From Eleginops maclovinus (Eukaryota; Chordata; Actinopteri; Perciformes; Eleginopidae), in NCBI RefSeq assembly GCF_036324505.1, contig NC_086349.1, positions 20,932,247 to 20,996,246 on the forward strand: a stretch of DNA of 64,000 nt. Reading direction: 5' to 3'. Made by a program: the position numbers and the translations under genes. This document shows, in pieces, positions 37,920 to 52,310 of the stretch (the first letter of the stretch is position 1; each line of letters starts with the position of its first letter). Below the pieces are notes generated by a model. It made no database searches. It was not told the DNA's origin and worked only from the letters and a program-made list of their open reading frames with translations.

Positions 37920-40900
37920 CCACATCTATGAGACCGCAGAGGTTACTGTACTGTTAACTAATGCTTGATGCTGTGAGGGCTGCCTGTAGTTACATTTATA
38001 TCTGTGGGGAGCTGCAGCATTGCCAGGCAGATCCGTGGCCCGATGCCCAGAACTCTGCTGCTCGCTCCCAACTGCTCCCAAACTCCAGCAACACTTCCCA
38101 AAGTAAGGACACCGCTGTGGATGTGTCTGTGTGTCAGTGTGCGAGACAACAGACAACTTTCCTATCTTCCCATTACTGCGGCATCTCATTACTTTCTTGT
38201 TGATGTTTGGGTTATGTAACGTGTAGCACATTTCTGATCCATCTGTGATTACAGTGAAGTGTGATCGCAGAACGATACTTTCATCTGCTGTTGGCACAGT
38301 GTTCCCTAACTGCCAGCTTTGTTTACAAAGTGATTATGTAAATATAAGGTGTTACTTTCAGCCTTACTTTCTATGCAAGGATGGTATACTGCATGTGTGA
38401 ATGCACTTCTAAAGATAATAAAGAGAAGATGCATGTACACCTGTATGTTAATGTAGGATGTGTTAAAGAGAGATGTAATGTCACACCTAATTCTCACTTA
38501 AAACTTGCCATTTTTTATCTGAATAATATATACTTTATTTAGGACAACTGGATCATAATGTCTGCGATGAAGCGGTAGGACTCACAGCATGTATAATGAA
38601 AGCCCAACTCACAACTAAGCATTAAAATATAACGAGTGGCTCCTTTTGATTTATTAATCATAAAAATCGGTGTGTTTTTGTGAACATCTAAATGTGACGC
38701 TGTGTGCTTTGACACAGCCTCACGATCCTCTCATTCTGAACACCATGACACACCTGTAATAATCACCAAAAATCTGAAAACTGTTGGAAATCATCTGTCC
38801 ACCACATTGTTGTTTGGCCGGGCAGAGCTGCAGCCTTGTTAGTCTGGTTCCTCACCACCTAGCAGGATACACATGACCATAAATATGAGCAGGAATTCTG
38901 AATACTTAACAGCATCTCATCTGCTCTGGAAAGAATTTCTAGCCACGGTGAAAAACATTACACCTCACCCGGTAATTAACTGTTTTATTCCAAAGGTATA
39001 CCAGAGCAGAACTAATATTTTGATTTATTTGTTATTTGGCTCTTATACAAGAGTGTGACTGTGCATTTTTACTGGAGCTGAATCACTCTCCGGATCCTGA
39101 GTCTGTCACTGCAGCGGCAGAGGAGAGCTGATTATATCCTGCTGCCCACCACACTTCGGATGGATCGGGGTTGGTGGTACAGCAGAAAAATTCATGAAAT
39201 GACCAAGGTTATAGCAGGTGGACTTTTATTACAATTTGGCTAATTTATTAATCCTGGCCTGGCCCTCGTCATCTTAATAATTAAAACTGTGGGATCATTA
39301 GGGTTAGTTTTACATTTTTCCGTTTTAAAATTCATACTTTGTTCTGATAAACACTATTCTCCATTCCAGTCTCGTTTCTGCTTTTGTTACTCATTATTTA
39401 ACAAAGTGAGTGTGCTCTTTGGGAACACAATGCAGTTAACCTGTATTTGTTTCAGTCAAAAGATGGAACCAAAATACTCAGATGTAACAAGCAAATATGA
39501 TTAAGAACTGGGGCGGTTAAAATCAGTGTTTCAGTCAGGCCATGAACATTAAATATTAACGTCATAGCATAACACAGTCATAGTATAATTGTGTTACCGT
39601 TAGAGCAACACGGGGCGAGCAATTTATCAATGATTTAAGAAAATAACGGCTGACAACCTTTCTATATTTGACAGTTTCTCATGAATTTTGCACTAACAAG
39701 CTAGGGGAAAATTCACAAGGCTATCCAACGTTGTTTATCACCGTGTTTTTCCACAGAAATGCCAGCACAAACAGAAACTAGATGTTTCCAGATGATGGGA
39801 TATTTTTTCTTAATAGCTTTATTGGACAGGTGTAGACTAGCAAACTGTCTTTTCATTTACTACCTAAGTGCCTTGTTTGAAATGATTTACAAGGTGTGTT
39901 TTACATAATTTATTAACCGCATTGCTGGGAGAAGAGATGTAAATCAAACTTTTCATGAAAACTAAACTTTATCTCGTACATTGGACACAAACAATCCATA
40001 TACAGGCCTACAATTTGGGGGAAAATTGAGACGGAAATGTAAATACTGAGTTAGGGGTGTTTTCAGAAGTTGTGAACTATAGGACTCCTATAGAAATGCA
40101 CTGCACGTAACAGTAAAGACAGTCACTGTGAGACACCTGCAATGGCATGATCCCTCACACCTGCTGATTGTTGCAAATTACTAAACATCTGCACACCACA
40201 GATTCATTGCCCCCCCCCATGTGAAGATAAACACAATGCATCCTCGTACTGAATGATAATGGCATGTGTTGGCTCTACTTTCTAACAAGGCATCCTTTAT
40301 AATGGTTTTATAGGCTGCAATTTATGGTCTTATCATCAGTTTATAAGATTTGGATGATTAAAAAATAAGAGCCACTTATGTTTTATTGAATAACAACCTT
40401 TAGAACGGCATTACTTGAAACGCACAGCTTTGGTATGATCAATAGTTAAGAGCAAAAGGACCACACTGAATGCAGAGTTGAAACATTCTACCTTGAAAAT
40501 GTAATAAAACATCTTTAAGAGAAGGATTTCACATTCACAGTACTGTTCTCTGCTATTTCATGAGTAATGCAGATTAACAGCTCACCAAATTCTTTGAATT
40601 TGTTATAAATGAATTTGAAACAATGGAAATAATAAGCCATCAAGTCTGCTGGCAACTGTTGGTCACTAATAAAGGGTAATTGCTCATTGTTTAATAAACC
40701 ATAAATTCTGCAGTTATCAATTTTAATGTCTCAGTTCAAACAATAAAACATATATACATTTAGATGAATAGACTAACTCAAGGTTATATTGCAGCAAACC
40801 ATGAATTCTTCAGTTACACGTTTTAATAAAGTCATAAATAAAGGCTCACCGCTGTCTTACTTTCAGTCATCTTCCATTATAAATATTAATTATTAGGCTA

Positions 40901-42270
40901 TGGGGCTGTCACACAGCAATCCATCATGTCTGCTGTTGTAATGCTGCTAATAAATTGATTTTGTTCCAGATGTCCTGCAACAGTCCATGGGCGGGATCTT
41001 CCTGATGAATTACAGTGTCATAGAGGGATTTTCAACAACCTGGCAACCTGAGAGTTACTCTTAATAACATTTATAATGGACCTATAAAGCATTAATAAAT
41101 TAAGTATCAGCCATTAATACAGCCTTTAGTTTCGGTAAATTAACTTTGTCTCGAGAGAAAGTGGTGCTGCAATGTAACTTTATTGCAGAGCCATAAGTAC
41201 ATGTTTGTTAATAAAAAAATATGGGTAAATATCCCAAAATGCTTCCGTGTCAGCTTTGCTCTGAGATCCAGGAGTCCAGGTTATTGGAGTGCAGCTGGGT
41301 CGAGTATGCCCATTCATGCAACTGATTAGACTGATGAATCAATAACTGCAATCAGCACGGTAATGATCAACATATAAAAAAGGCGTTTCCGATGCACAAA
41401 TCAAAATTACCCGAGGGATGATCCGAATCAATGGTGGACAGTACATACACACCAAGAGAGGTGTGTGTGTGTAAGATATGCAATTTCTGCCGCAGAACTT
41501 TACAGACCCCTTTAGCGTTGACAGGCAAATATGGATAGCATTGAGGCCGCAGTGCACACACCGATGCGCTAGTCGGCGCTTTAAGAATAAAATTCAATAT
41601 GTCTCAGAGTGAATGTGGAGCACAGTGCACTCAGAGGACCCAAACCTGGAGAGGAGCCCTGCTTGTGGGCTTTGTTTAACTTAGAGAATCCTCCAGCCTC
41701 CACTAACAGTATCCCTGGTCATAGAGGATCCGATGCAACACACACAACACAAACACACACTAACACCCCAGTGAGGCGGATATGCGTCAGTGCGATACTC
41801 AAGACAATATGTCATTCTAAATGTACAATATCAGGAATGGAAAGAGCCAGCAGCACACACCTTTATCTGAATACCCCAGGGCTTTGATTTCTTACAATCT
41901 CTTTCAAGTTTCGTGATACACTGCATGCATTAAACAAATGACAAAACTCCCAAAATGTTTTGTCAGCCGCTTTAGTCTGTCTTTTGAACATCAACGTTCT
42001 GGTCTAATTCCAATCAAAGATGCATTAGCCTCGACCCCAGGGTTCCGTTATTGATGTGTTTAAATGCATCTTATTTCGGTGTATTTTTTTTTTTTTTTAC
42101 AATTTTCAGTTTTACGCAGTCGTTTCCTCTTCCCCCTTTACTGTTGTTGTGGAATGCGTTACCAGCAGTGTCAGTGCTAGTCAAAGCTCGCCTTACAATT
42201 TGTAGCGTTAATAGGCAAAAGGAGAAAAGGGGAGAAGGAGAGATTGTTTCCAATCTTGCGCGGTGGGAGG
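37920..42270. other. Intergenic region, no gene recognised
   Basis: AT-rich sequence without convincing exons. A weak internal repeat pairs 40699-40730 with 40794-40825 (roughly 25 of 32 bases alike). A short stretch of C occurs near 40210 and of T near 42087. Confidence 0.5.
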
Positions 42271-42718
42271 GGAGATTTGTGCAGTGAAACAGAGGAAGAA
42301 AGAAGAGGAGGGAAAAAGTGAGAAAATCTCTGCAACCCCTGGAGTCTCATTCAGCACCACTCGCTGCTGGACAGCATCTGAGCAGCAGCAGCAGCAGCAG
42401 GAGTTGATCGAGAAACAGAAGATTTGTTCAAACATCGAGTCTGGGAGTAACACTATCTGCACACGGCGATTTATTCCCACCACAACTCTTATTAATTACA
42501 CCGGCGTTTTCAGTCAGCGAACCTGTCCTCTTTTATCTCTTTAATTATAATCCGTGTAACCGGTTTGGCAAGCGGCGCTCAAACAGCAGGCGAGAGCTGA
42601 CTGGAGCTTGCGCATCCAAACAAAGACGCAGGAAGAAAAGGAGAAACAAACTGGACGGCATCAGAGATCGTAGAAGTTCCTTTGCCCCACTTTCAGCTCA
42701 CTTAAAGGGGATTTAAAG
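42271..42718 (+). ncRNA. Candidate untranslated first exon of a plus-strand gene (grm4 suspected)
   Basis: A purine-rich, CpG-containing block with an (AGC)7 run at 42381-42401 ends at a consensus donor AAAG|GTAAGA (42719). It looks like a vertebrate neuronal 5'UTR exon: G/A-rich, short frames, no protein-like translation. Orientation and position (head to head with hmga1, 24 kb away) match GRM4 next to HMGA1 in mammals, which is the only reason for naming grm4. The 5' limit is unknown. No coding exon follows in the window, so it could instead be another gene, a non-coding RNA or chance. Confidence 0.35.
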
Positions 42719-43232
42719 GTAAGAGTGTCTCCTGTCTTTTACAGTGTTACATTAGGATCAGAGGGGTTGAGGAGTGGTACTGTATGACAGAGTTACGCAG
42801 CTGTGTTGTGGCCCCTGTCTGTGAGAGTATGCTGCACACATCTGACTGTCTATTAACAGACTTCAAGGCATGTTGGTGCAAGCTTCTTATCTTCCCATGA
42901 GGAATAAGGATGCCCTTTACACAGATAGGTTATATCTGTCATTTAGTGGCTTCTTTGCACACATACTGACTTTAAACCCCTCTTTCTTGTGAATATCGGT
43001 GTGTTGAGAGGTTTAGCCTGGGTTTGGAGGGCTGTGGTCCCTCTCTGATCCCAGACTCAACAGATGAATCACCCTTACTGAGAGGCGTTGGGAGCAAGAA
43101 CTACGCTGATGTTTCTGGTGGCACTGATGAGGGGGAGAGACAATACAATGAACCCCTTCATCAGCGGTGTCTAGGGGAGCCCGCTCTGCAAGCCCCTGGC
43201 TCATTTCCGATCCACTTGGCTTGCTGTAGTTC

Positions 43233-43399
<167 letters not shown>

Positions 43400-43801
43400 G
43401 AGTTTGTATCTCTAATGAAATCACAGATATAGACAGACATTCATTTGAACTGATGTGTTACAATGAAGACAGTGGATCTGAAGAGGCACCGAAATCTGTG
43501 CGCAGTTACAGGGTTTGTTTGTATAATTTGGTGGCAATCTATCTTTGCATTTAATCATTCTCAAGTGAGACATGACGCCCTGGTGGGTCATATGGTATGG
43601 TGACGCCTCACTGGATTATTATCACTGTCAGAGAATAATTGCTGCTCATTTTTCTGCTGCTTGTAGGCTCTTGAATACATCATATTTGTTTTAACGTGTT
43701 GAATTAAATCAAAGAATCCATTTATTCCTTGAGAAATGTAGGAAATAGATGTGTTGGGAATGATTTAAAAAGGAAGAAAGTGTTTGTGCTCAAAATGAGG
43801 C

Positions 43802-43862
43802 AAATTGAGGCATGGAAACATTCAAATATGAATCATATTTGAATGTTTCCATGCCTCAATTT
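43802..43862. repeat. 61-bp nearly perfect palindrome (30-bp arms, 1-nt centre)
   Basis: Left arm 43802-43831 (AAATTGAGGCATGGAAACAT then TCAAATATGA) and right arm 43833-43862 are exact reverse complements with a single A between. Flanking bases pair only patchily (TGAGG against CTCATT). No gene product is suggested. Confidence 0.97.
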
Positions 43863-46800
43863 CACTGCTCATTGCTTTTTGGCAGTCAGTGTTTTGCTAA
43901 AGGTTTGTTAAGCTCCGCTCTATAACGCTCAGGATCTCCTCCGAGTCCAGCAGCCACATACGTAGTTCAAATGCCTCACTGGATTTCAATGAGTGGATGT
44001 GCATTAATTAGGGTGACACTCATTCAAAACTTCATTTGATGCCAAAAAAGGGAACCTGAGTAAAACAAATACAAACCACTCACAGGAAAGGGAACAACTT
44101 TAAACCCTTACATTGTTGGTCTTTAAAGAGCAATTAGATTTTCCCCAACCGCTTCTGGTAAACAGCTGCACTCAGACAGAAATGTTTCACTGAGCCACTA
44201 AAAAAACAATTTGAACCATTTTAGTTAAAAAAAACAAAAACAGGGAAATGTATACTCATACAAAATAAGCTGTTTGAAAACCAATCAGAGGCCTTTCCTG
44301 CAATAACACGTTGCCTTTTCATCGATTCTCACAGTCAGAGAACAGATTCAACAAATCTTTGCAGAATAATTCCTCCACCCTGTCTGTATCCTTTGAACAA
44401 TCTCACACTGTCTGGAGTGCAAATCTCCCTCAGCAGTCACAGTACGTGTGCATTAGTGATTATCCAGGAGGAAAAAATGGTTTTCTCAACCTTCACATTG
44501 CGTGCCACTGTACACAAATCAATGCTGGTATGAAGTCAGGTGAATTATAGATGACTTATGGTAATAGCAGTATTGAATATCATCATTTTATTCGTGGAAG
44601 GGTTAGATAACGTGAATAGTGTTGACATCATATTTTACAAACACCACTTTGTTAACCTGCTTTTCCAATATGAAGATAGATTAAAGGGCACTGTTTTAGC
44701 GCCTCGTATTTTCAGGTCTTTGCTCAGTGGCCTTCATCAGAGCCTTTTTGTGCTTCATTATCCTGGTTATACTGTGGTTTCCTCCTTTATTTATGCAAAG
44801 CTTCATCTGCCCTGCAGCAACGATTTGGCTGTGCTGTTTTTAAACAGTATCTCAAGGTGGCGCACACTCATTTAATTTGTTTTATTTTTCGACCCGGAGT
44901 ACATTCTCTTCAAGAAGAGAGATAACTATTCCTCAACATTTCCTGAAAGACACGATACACAATATAACAAACACCTTTTTTTTTTTTGGTTGCCCTAACC
45001 TGTGAATCTGAAGCTGCACACCATCCCCCCACTACAACCATCAATTAAATGGCCGTGTTTAGTTTCGGATATTGAGGTTATGGTTTGGGCCATAGTTCAA
45101 TTTAGGGTCTGCCAATCGGAGGTGGAATTTGTATGCAGCCTGGGAGGTAGCGCTGCCCCAGAGGCCCAGTTCAGGGAAAGAAACAATTACTGCAAAATTG
45201 ACTGACGACAGCCCAAATACAGCCTGCATCATTAAAAAAAAGCCTGAAACTATCTACTGCTTAAGGAGATATCTGAACATTAAGAGTGTACCTTCAGTAT
45301 AACGTTAGTATCTAATGGCACAAGACATTTTTCAGTATTTTCCCCTCATTACTGATTTTCTCCGGGAAAAAAGACATCTCATTAAAATGCAAAGCTTGGA
45401 GAAGCTCCAATAAACAGAGTAAGAGACTGACTGTCAGCACAAAGCCTGTTACTTTTAACCTTTACATCCAAATGAGTTTCCTTGTACTATAATCTGTTCC
45501 AGACCTGATAATGTTCCCCTTATACCCAGAAAATCATCCAGGATATGTTTACTGTCATTTCCTCTGTCTTTGGTAATTCATTTTCCATGCTGCTGCGAGT
45601 TAGTGTGACATTATGGGAGCAGGGTGGGATAAATCACTCTCTGCCGTCGCATCCTCTCCCTTTTTTCTTTTAGTCAGCGCTGAAAGCACGAACATACACC
45701 CAATGCTACATGGTAAATTTAGTCAATGCACCACTGCATACACCAGCATCAAAATGTACCAGCATCCAGCTGGAATGACAGACAGGCGGAAAGTCTTGTG
45801 TGTTTGAGGAGTTTTAGACATCCATTCCTCTGCTGTTCCTTATCACTGCCTCCTGATCATCATGGAGTGTCCACATTCTGGATCACCACCTCTGTTTCCT
45901 CCTCCTGGCTGTCCGTCTGTTCATCGGGGGGGCCATATGTGTGGCCTTGTTGTTCTGACCACAGTCTGATGATCTCCAAAACAACAGCAGATCCATTCCT
46001 CACACTCTCAACACAATCCTATTTTCCAAACTGCTGAATCTGCTTCTCAGTGATCCTTTAACAAGCTTTCTATTCTATAAGGCTTAGTCATTTCTGCCAT
46101 ATGTGTCTTTTTGTGAAATAGTTTTTATTGCAGGCTTTGGAATCTGAAGTTTTATTTGGAGAGGGGGGATAAAGTTTTAAAGTCCAGATGCTCTTGTTTA
46201 AAGCTGCAACGCTATAACTCTCTTTTCAACACTGGTGGATTGTTGTAACCTAAGTACTGTCCCTTAAGTACAATTATATACATTCAAGTCTAAAAATGTG
46301 ACAGTACATGCTTTTCCTGTAATACCGGCAGGGCTTGAGACTAATATTGTGTTTGTGACGAACAGACACCTTACCAGGGAAGTATTTTTCCCTTTTTAAT
46401 TCTACATTGTAGACAACAAATCCTTTTTGAAAACGATGGAAAGAAAATGAGTTACTGTTAGCAGCCAGTAACAGTTCAGCTAATTTATCCAATAGGGAAG
46501 GTTACTGCAGCAAAGTACCATTGAGTATACATCCTGCGTTCAAGATCTTACTAAAAATAATAATATTGGTAGAAGGGAAATTGCCTCATTTTCATGACAT
46601 GTTCAATGTAATCTTGTAAGAGTAGTTTTGGTGAGACTCCTGAAGCCTTCGGTGTTTAAATGAGATGTTTTTAACGCAATATGGTATAGGTGTAAAAGAA
46701 CATTTTGTCTGAATGTTTTTTTTTATCATAGCATCAAAATGGGTTCAGCGAATTGTAGATGTTTCACTGGTTTTGGTACCAACTACTTCATTTCTGGTAT

Positions 46801-49059
46801 CATGGTATCCATGTTTGTTGGTAATTTATACAAAATAGTTTGAAATGAGCCCCACCTCAATAAACAACAGTAAAATCCTGCTTTTACATTAATATACAAC
46901 GTAATAATTACGGGCCATTTTGTACTGAAGTACTTCAAAAACTTTAAGTTAATTTCCCTGATCATACTTACACACTAACGTACGACATAGTCCTCTGCCT
47001 CTGCTCATCACCGTCGGTGCATTAGAGCTGCAGCACGCCTACAGGTTGAACATCTTCATTAGAGGCCTGTTGACACTAATCAGAGATGACATTCACTAGC
47101 ACTCACAGTTAATTCACAAGATTTACAACACAAACAATGGAGCAAATACTCTTTCCATCACACCGTGAGAGCTCCTAATAACGGAGATACATTGACAGGT
47201 TGTCAAATTAATCTTTGTTCTTAGCGGAGGTTATAGTGCCACATGCTGTCCTCAGCAAAACTGGCTTCAACACACATTTAAAATAATGGGTTCCTCTTGA
47301 CAGGTAGAGTTCATTCAAATGAGTCAAGAGCATAATGGATCCACATCACTAATATACCTCAGACAGAGGAGTATTTTTGATCTAACCTGCAGAGTCACGT
47401 AAGTGAGCTAAAGGGATAAGTATTTAAATATCCAAGTGAATAAGCACCTTTAAGTCTTGAACACATGGCTGTGTGTTGGCTTCAGTTGTCATGATATTTT
47501 GACTAACTAGCAGGATGCATTTCATTTAGTTAATCACTGTTGTTTGTTGTTTTAATCACTTGATGAGATAAAGCTACAAGAAAGTCAAAATCATTTTGGT
47601 TTTTGGGCATCAGCTGCTCCAAATGACATTAACAACTGCTTCCCTTTACATTATTGTCTTCCTCTGTACTTCCCGGTTCAGTTATCAGATGAGAAAATTC
47701 TCCAAATATGGCATACTGCTCTCCCCTGGGTGTCGGTTGAGTTGTGTAATTGACAGATTTGTTGCTTGGAGTTGGATTGAAATTCAACAGGAAAAGATTG
47801 TGAAGTGATTTGGCTGGATTTTCACTATGTATTCCAATTCATAACAATACAGGCGTTTAGCATTTATTTCAGCCAATACAAAACAAACGGGGTCCAGTTA
47901 TTACGAGCAATTACAGCATGCTGTTATTGGCAGTGATACAGTAGCATATTAGGTTACATTAATTAGGCAAGAAGAATTTAACACATATTTCATTGTTAAT
48001 GCTGCAGCTTTGAAAGGAAATTAATGTCAAAGAGATTGTAGGCATCGTAAAATGAACATGTCCATATCGTTCCATTGAGACTTAAACACACACATGCACA
48101 GCACAATACAGACCAGCATTTATTTTAGTTTTCTGATCTGAACTGTTTGACTATACAGTTAAAGGAAATGTATATGACACATTGGACCTTAGTTGTAACG
48201 CTGTGGTTCAGGTTGTGGCACAAAAACATATCTTTAAGGTTTATGTAAACATCATGGATTGGGTTACAGGTTAGGAGAGGTTAAAAGTTAACCATGGTTG
48301 TCAAGTTATCCAGATGTTAAGATTCAGATTCAGCTCTGCCCAAACTTGAAAACGGCTTGTTCAACACAAATGATGCAAGGGGACAACTCTGTTCCGTTCT
48401 GGTGATTTATTTTCTTTTAGATTGATGGCACAAAGTGAAATTCCAGAGGAAGAATAGGTTGATAACCTTTAAGAAACAAAAGGGCAAATTACATTCCACA
48501 TCAGTATGCATCAATCATGATCATTAAACTAAACATCTCATTTAAATTCAAAACAGATCAAAATCAAACAGAAAACAGCAAACAAATGATTCTTTCAAAG
48601 TCCATACCAGTTGCGTCTGTGGTTGAACATGAGCTGTCAGTAGGCTGAGGAGACCGAGCAAAGAGGGCTCGCCGAGCTAACTCCAAACATTTTATACCCA
48701 TGCTTGATTAGAGGTGCGCAGGTGAAATCGGTCCCTCCAGAAACATGGGTTGCATCCTGTCTGTTGGGTGTCTGGGGGAGCTCTCTCTGCCCCCTTTAGG
48801 CATGGAGTTCCTCCACAGATGCTGGTCCTATGCTCACCCTTGTTTGACGCCACAATGGTGAAAGTTTGTAGGAAATGGAAACTGACCGGAGAAAAGCCAG
48901 CTTTTTGTGGCTCTGAACCAGTGTCCTTTGCTGTCCATGGAAGTGAATCATAATAACTATGGCCACAAGGGGGCACTGTCATTTGAACGTAAAAAACGTC
49001 TTTTTAAAAAAAAATTCATCCCTTACAGGGAAATGTCTTTCCCCACTCTGTTGTGTTTA

Positions 49060-49305
49060 CATACACATTACACAGAGGGAGGATATACATGCACAAACAC
49101 AACCACACATACAGGAAAGGTGGCAGAGCAGCCAGGTACTCGGCGCCAGCGAGCAGTTTCAGGGTTCGGTGCCTTGCTCAGGGGTACCTCAGCAGTGGCT
49201 CAGGAGGAGAACTGGCACTTCTCCAGCTATCAGCTCAATAGGGACGTGAACCAGCAACCCTTTGGACCCAAGTCCAAGCCCTTACAGACTAAGCCACTGC
49301 CGCCC
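49060..49305 (-). mobile_element. tRNA-derived SINE (fish type)
   Basis: On the minus strand the element starts GGGCGGCAGTGGCTTAGTCT. It has an A-box (TGGCTTAGTCT, plus 49286-49296) and a B-box (GGTTCACGTCCC, plus 49241-49252) at tRNA-like spacing. The body follows with AGCTGGAGAAGTGCCAGTTC and GAGCAAGGCACCGAACCCTG, which I know from SINEs widespread in percomorph fish. It is diverged, so an old copy. The tail end (low coordinate) is approximate. Confidence 0.8.
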
Positions 49306-52084
49306 ATTTTCTGAAGCTTCAAATGCTTTTGGTTTTTATTGAAGGCCAGTCAACTGTTCAGTGTTGTCTGGTGTGGGGACCATATTTGAAATCAGATGCT
49401 TGTCCATGATTGTAATGGGCAACAATTACAGAGTAAGTGAACTTTTCTTTTGGTTATCTTATAGGTTTAACGTGGTGAGCCTGCACTGCAGTGATTCAGT
49501 CTCAGGTTATTTTCTCTACTAGTTCAGTCCCACTGCAAATGGCATTTTTAAAAAATGTTTCACTTGTACTTATTTTGAATTATGGACACGGTATAATGGA
49601 TAAACTATGATTGATTTACCATTTACAGAAACATCTATACCACAGTGATGTGTTGGACTCAAATACAACTAGTCCATGTTGATTTCTCAAAGGTGTTTTA
49701 TTGTTTTCAAGACACATTACACCTTTATCTAGAAGGGTCCCTATATCCCTATACATTTAAAGGGTTCAGCTGCTACTGTTCATATATGGTAAAATAATAT
49801 ATAGAAATACTCTGGATTCATACATTCTTTGTATTTTTCAGTTTGAAAAAAACAAATGTAAGGGTTCATGTTTTACAAAGGGGGCCCACTGCTACACTTG
49901 TCATTGATATTCACAAAGAGTGAGTTGAGGCATTTCCCCATTTTCTTTGGCATCGTTATCGTCTGCCCACTACTCGTGAATATGTATGAGCATATATCTT
50001 CACAAAAAAGAAATCTGGCTCATGAACTGCTGCCAAGTGCCTTAAAGATAAAATGTTTTGTGCAATAAAACACATACAACAATGCAACGTCTATGTGTAT
50101 CACAGATTGTTTCCGAGCCTTATACACAACATGTTTAGATTTACAAAGATTATTTATAAAATAACCGTTAATATTGTTTAAATAGGATCCAGCAAGTGAA
50201 GCGAGATAAGGAAAGACCCAACTCATACCCCGTATTTGTAGTATAAATGTTCTACAGAGGTCCACATCAGTAAATCGTTTCAATTTGAATTATCCCCACT
50301 TTTCCCACAATGCATGACTTCAGGGCGAGTTCCTTTTAGCCGCAACAGACCAATCCAGATTAGCTCTTGTTCTGCACAACAGCGGCTGTCAGAAATCTCG
50401 TGCCAGCAGCAGCGGGACGGCACAGCCGAGTTCCTAAATCCTGCATTCAACAGCCACCCAGCTCTCTGCGCACTATTCCTGGCCCTGATTACAATTTGTG
50501 TGCCACAGTGGCTGGCTCCCCAGAAAGGGCAACATGGAGATATTAAATTATATGTGCAGTTGGATCGCACGTAGCACTTTATCGCAGGGATTTCGAAAAA
50601 TGTGATTAAACATAAACTCACACACAGTTTAAAAAAGTATTTTCCAAATTTGACAATTTTATTGGATGTGACAGGTTGCAAAAACACAGCTAATCCTATA
50701 CAAACATTGTAAACCAAGACTGTAATCTGATTTAGCTCGTGTGTTTTCTACTTTGAATGCTTAAAGATCCGCCATTCAGATCAAATTTTCTCATTAGCCT
50801 GCCAGTGCCTTGAGGAAAGATGGATATAAAAAGACATGCACTCTCATAAAGACCAATATAGGTATCACTGCTGGTAGACACTGGACATGATTAATTGCAA
50901 TCCCATGCTCTCTTTGTTTTGCCCGAGTCCACAATCGAATATGAACAAAGCATCAGAGGAAGTATAGGACAAAGATGAGGAAGCACAATGTCGATGTTTC
51001 TCTGCAAAATGCATTAACATATTGACTTTGCAATGCAAGTTACCTCAGGTTACTGCTGATTGGCTGGCACAAATTAGCTAAGATCAATCTGAAAATGCAA
51101 AATAAACAAAAACAAGCCGGATAATGTTTTATTTAACGTCTACTGGTCTCTATGTCAATAGTTCAGCATAGCAATCACATTGAAGCTCTCAACAACATCC
51201 ACAGAGTTGTGTTTAACAATAGTAAATGGTAAAGGGAGAATGCCATTAGAGGCTTTGGATGTGTTTTTGCTTCATAATGGGTCTGTAGGGCACCTATGTG
51301 CACCACAGGTCCTCTTAATGCTGCGCTGATCTGTCGGAGCCCATTACTCAGACAATCCTTGTCATTGCCCTTGCTCTCTCGCTCTACCACACTTCAGCTA
51401 ACTGGTAATGAGATGTCTGTATATACAGCAAGTCCTGATTACTAATGCAGAAGCAATGATATGGGATACCTTGTGTACGACTCCCACCTTTCATGTCCGA
51501 CATCTGTAAGTAGGGAATTCAAAACTGTTACACATTTAAAACATGCACACACAGAGTCAGATCTGGTGGGATGCCAAAACAACAACTGTTTACATCAAAG
51601 GAGGGGGTAATCAATGCATACATTAATGTTCATATACAGTACAACTTGTCTGCTAGACATAATTTTCTCTACTAAACAGTAGTGAGGTGGTCGGGGTGTA
51701 TGACGGGTAAACGCTGGATTATAGTTTGGAAGGGCATAATTCGCCGAGTGAGGTTTTAGTTAAATACTGGAAGAACATTTTTTTAATTTGACCTCATTCA
51801 CAACCGAGGATTGACAATTAAATACTACACAAGTTAAAGTAACACTACTCACAGGGAATGATTTGCAATGTATGTTCCTACCTTTACTTGCACACAGACA
51901 TTTTTATATTTTTTGATATTCAAAACAACTCATATTTGTATATCTATAAACAGCATCATCCAATTCTATTGTTGATTTAATGGTATACTGTTATTTACAT
52001 TCTGTTCTATTTTTGTGAGCTCTTACCTGTGCGAACCTTGTGTTTCAATTTTGTTCCTGGTGATGCTTAAACTTCCCTACGGGG
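49306..52084. other. Putative intron or intergenic DNA, part 2
   Basis: No gene or clear repeat recognised. Confidence 0.45.
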
Positions 52085-52310
52085 GTCAAGAACAAAATCA
52101 TTCAAGAAGGAAACTTCCACATTTTGGAAAATACGCACATGTGCTTTCTTGCCATGAGTTAGAGGAGAACAGTGACACTCCTCAAGTCGGTATGCGAAGT
52201 GTCGGCAGCCAGTTAACTTAGCTTGGCTGGAAAAAAGTGGAAGCAGGTGGCCTGGCTCCGTTCAAAGGTAACTAAATCTACCCAGCAGCACCTGAGCTAA
52301 ATTAGCCGAC
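52085..52310. repeat. Fragment of a widespread teleost MITE
   Basis: 'acattttggaaaatacgcac', 'gctttcttgccatgagttag', 'cagccagttaacttagcttg' and 'cctggctccgttcaaaggta' occur in the order of a repeat common in fish genomes (…TTTGGGAAATACGC…GCTTTCTTGCCGAGAG-TTAGATGAG…TAGCTTAGCATAAAG…). It belongs to the same family as 27576-27660. Confidence 0.65.

Noticed and set aside
40699..40825. Weak direct repeat AAACCATRAATTCT…TTTTAAT
   Set aside because: About 25 of 32 bases alike in AT-rich DNA; could be chance.
42263..42544. 93-residue frame with a Gln run (plus strand)
   Set aside because: The Gln run comes from (AGC)7. The rest has no protein-like features and the block is better explained as a 5'UTR exon or non-coding DNA.
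48692..48982. 96-residue minus-strand frame
   Set aside because: No domain, no splice context and no recognisable family; probably chance or an unnamed repeat.
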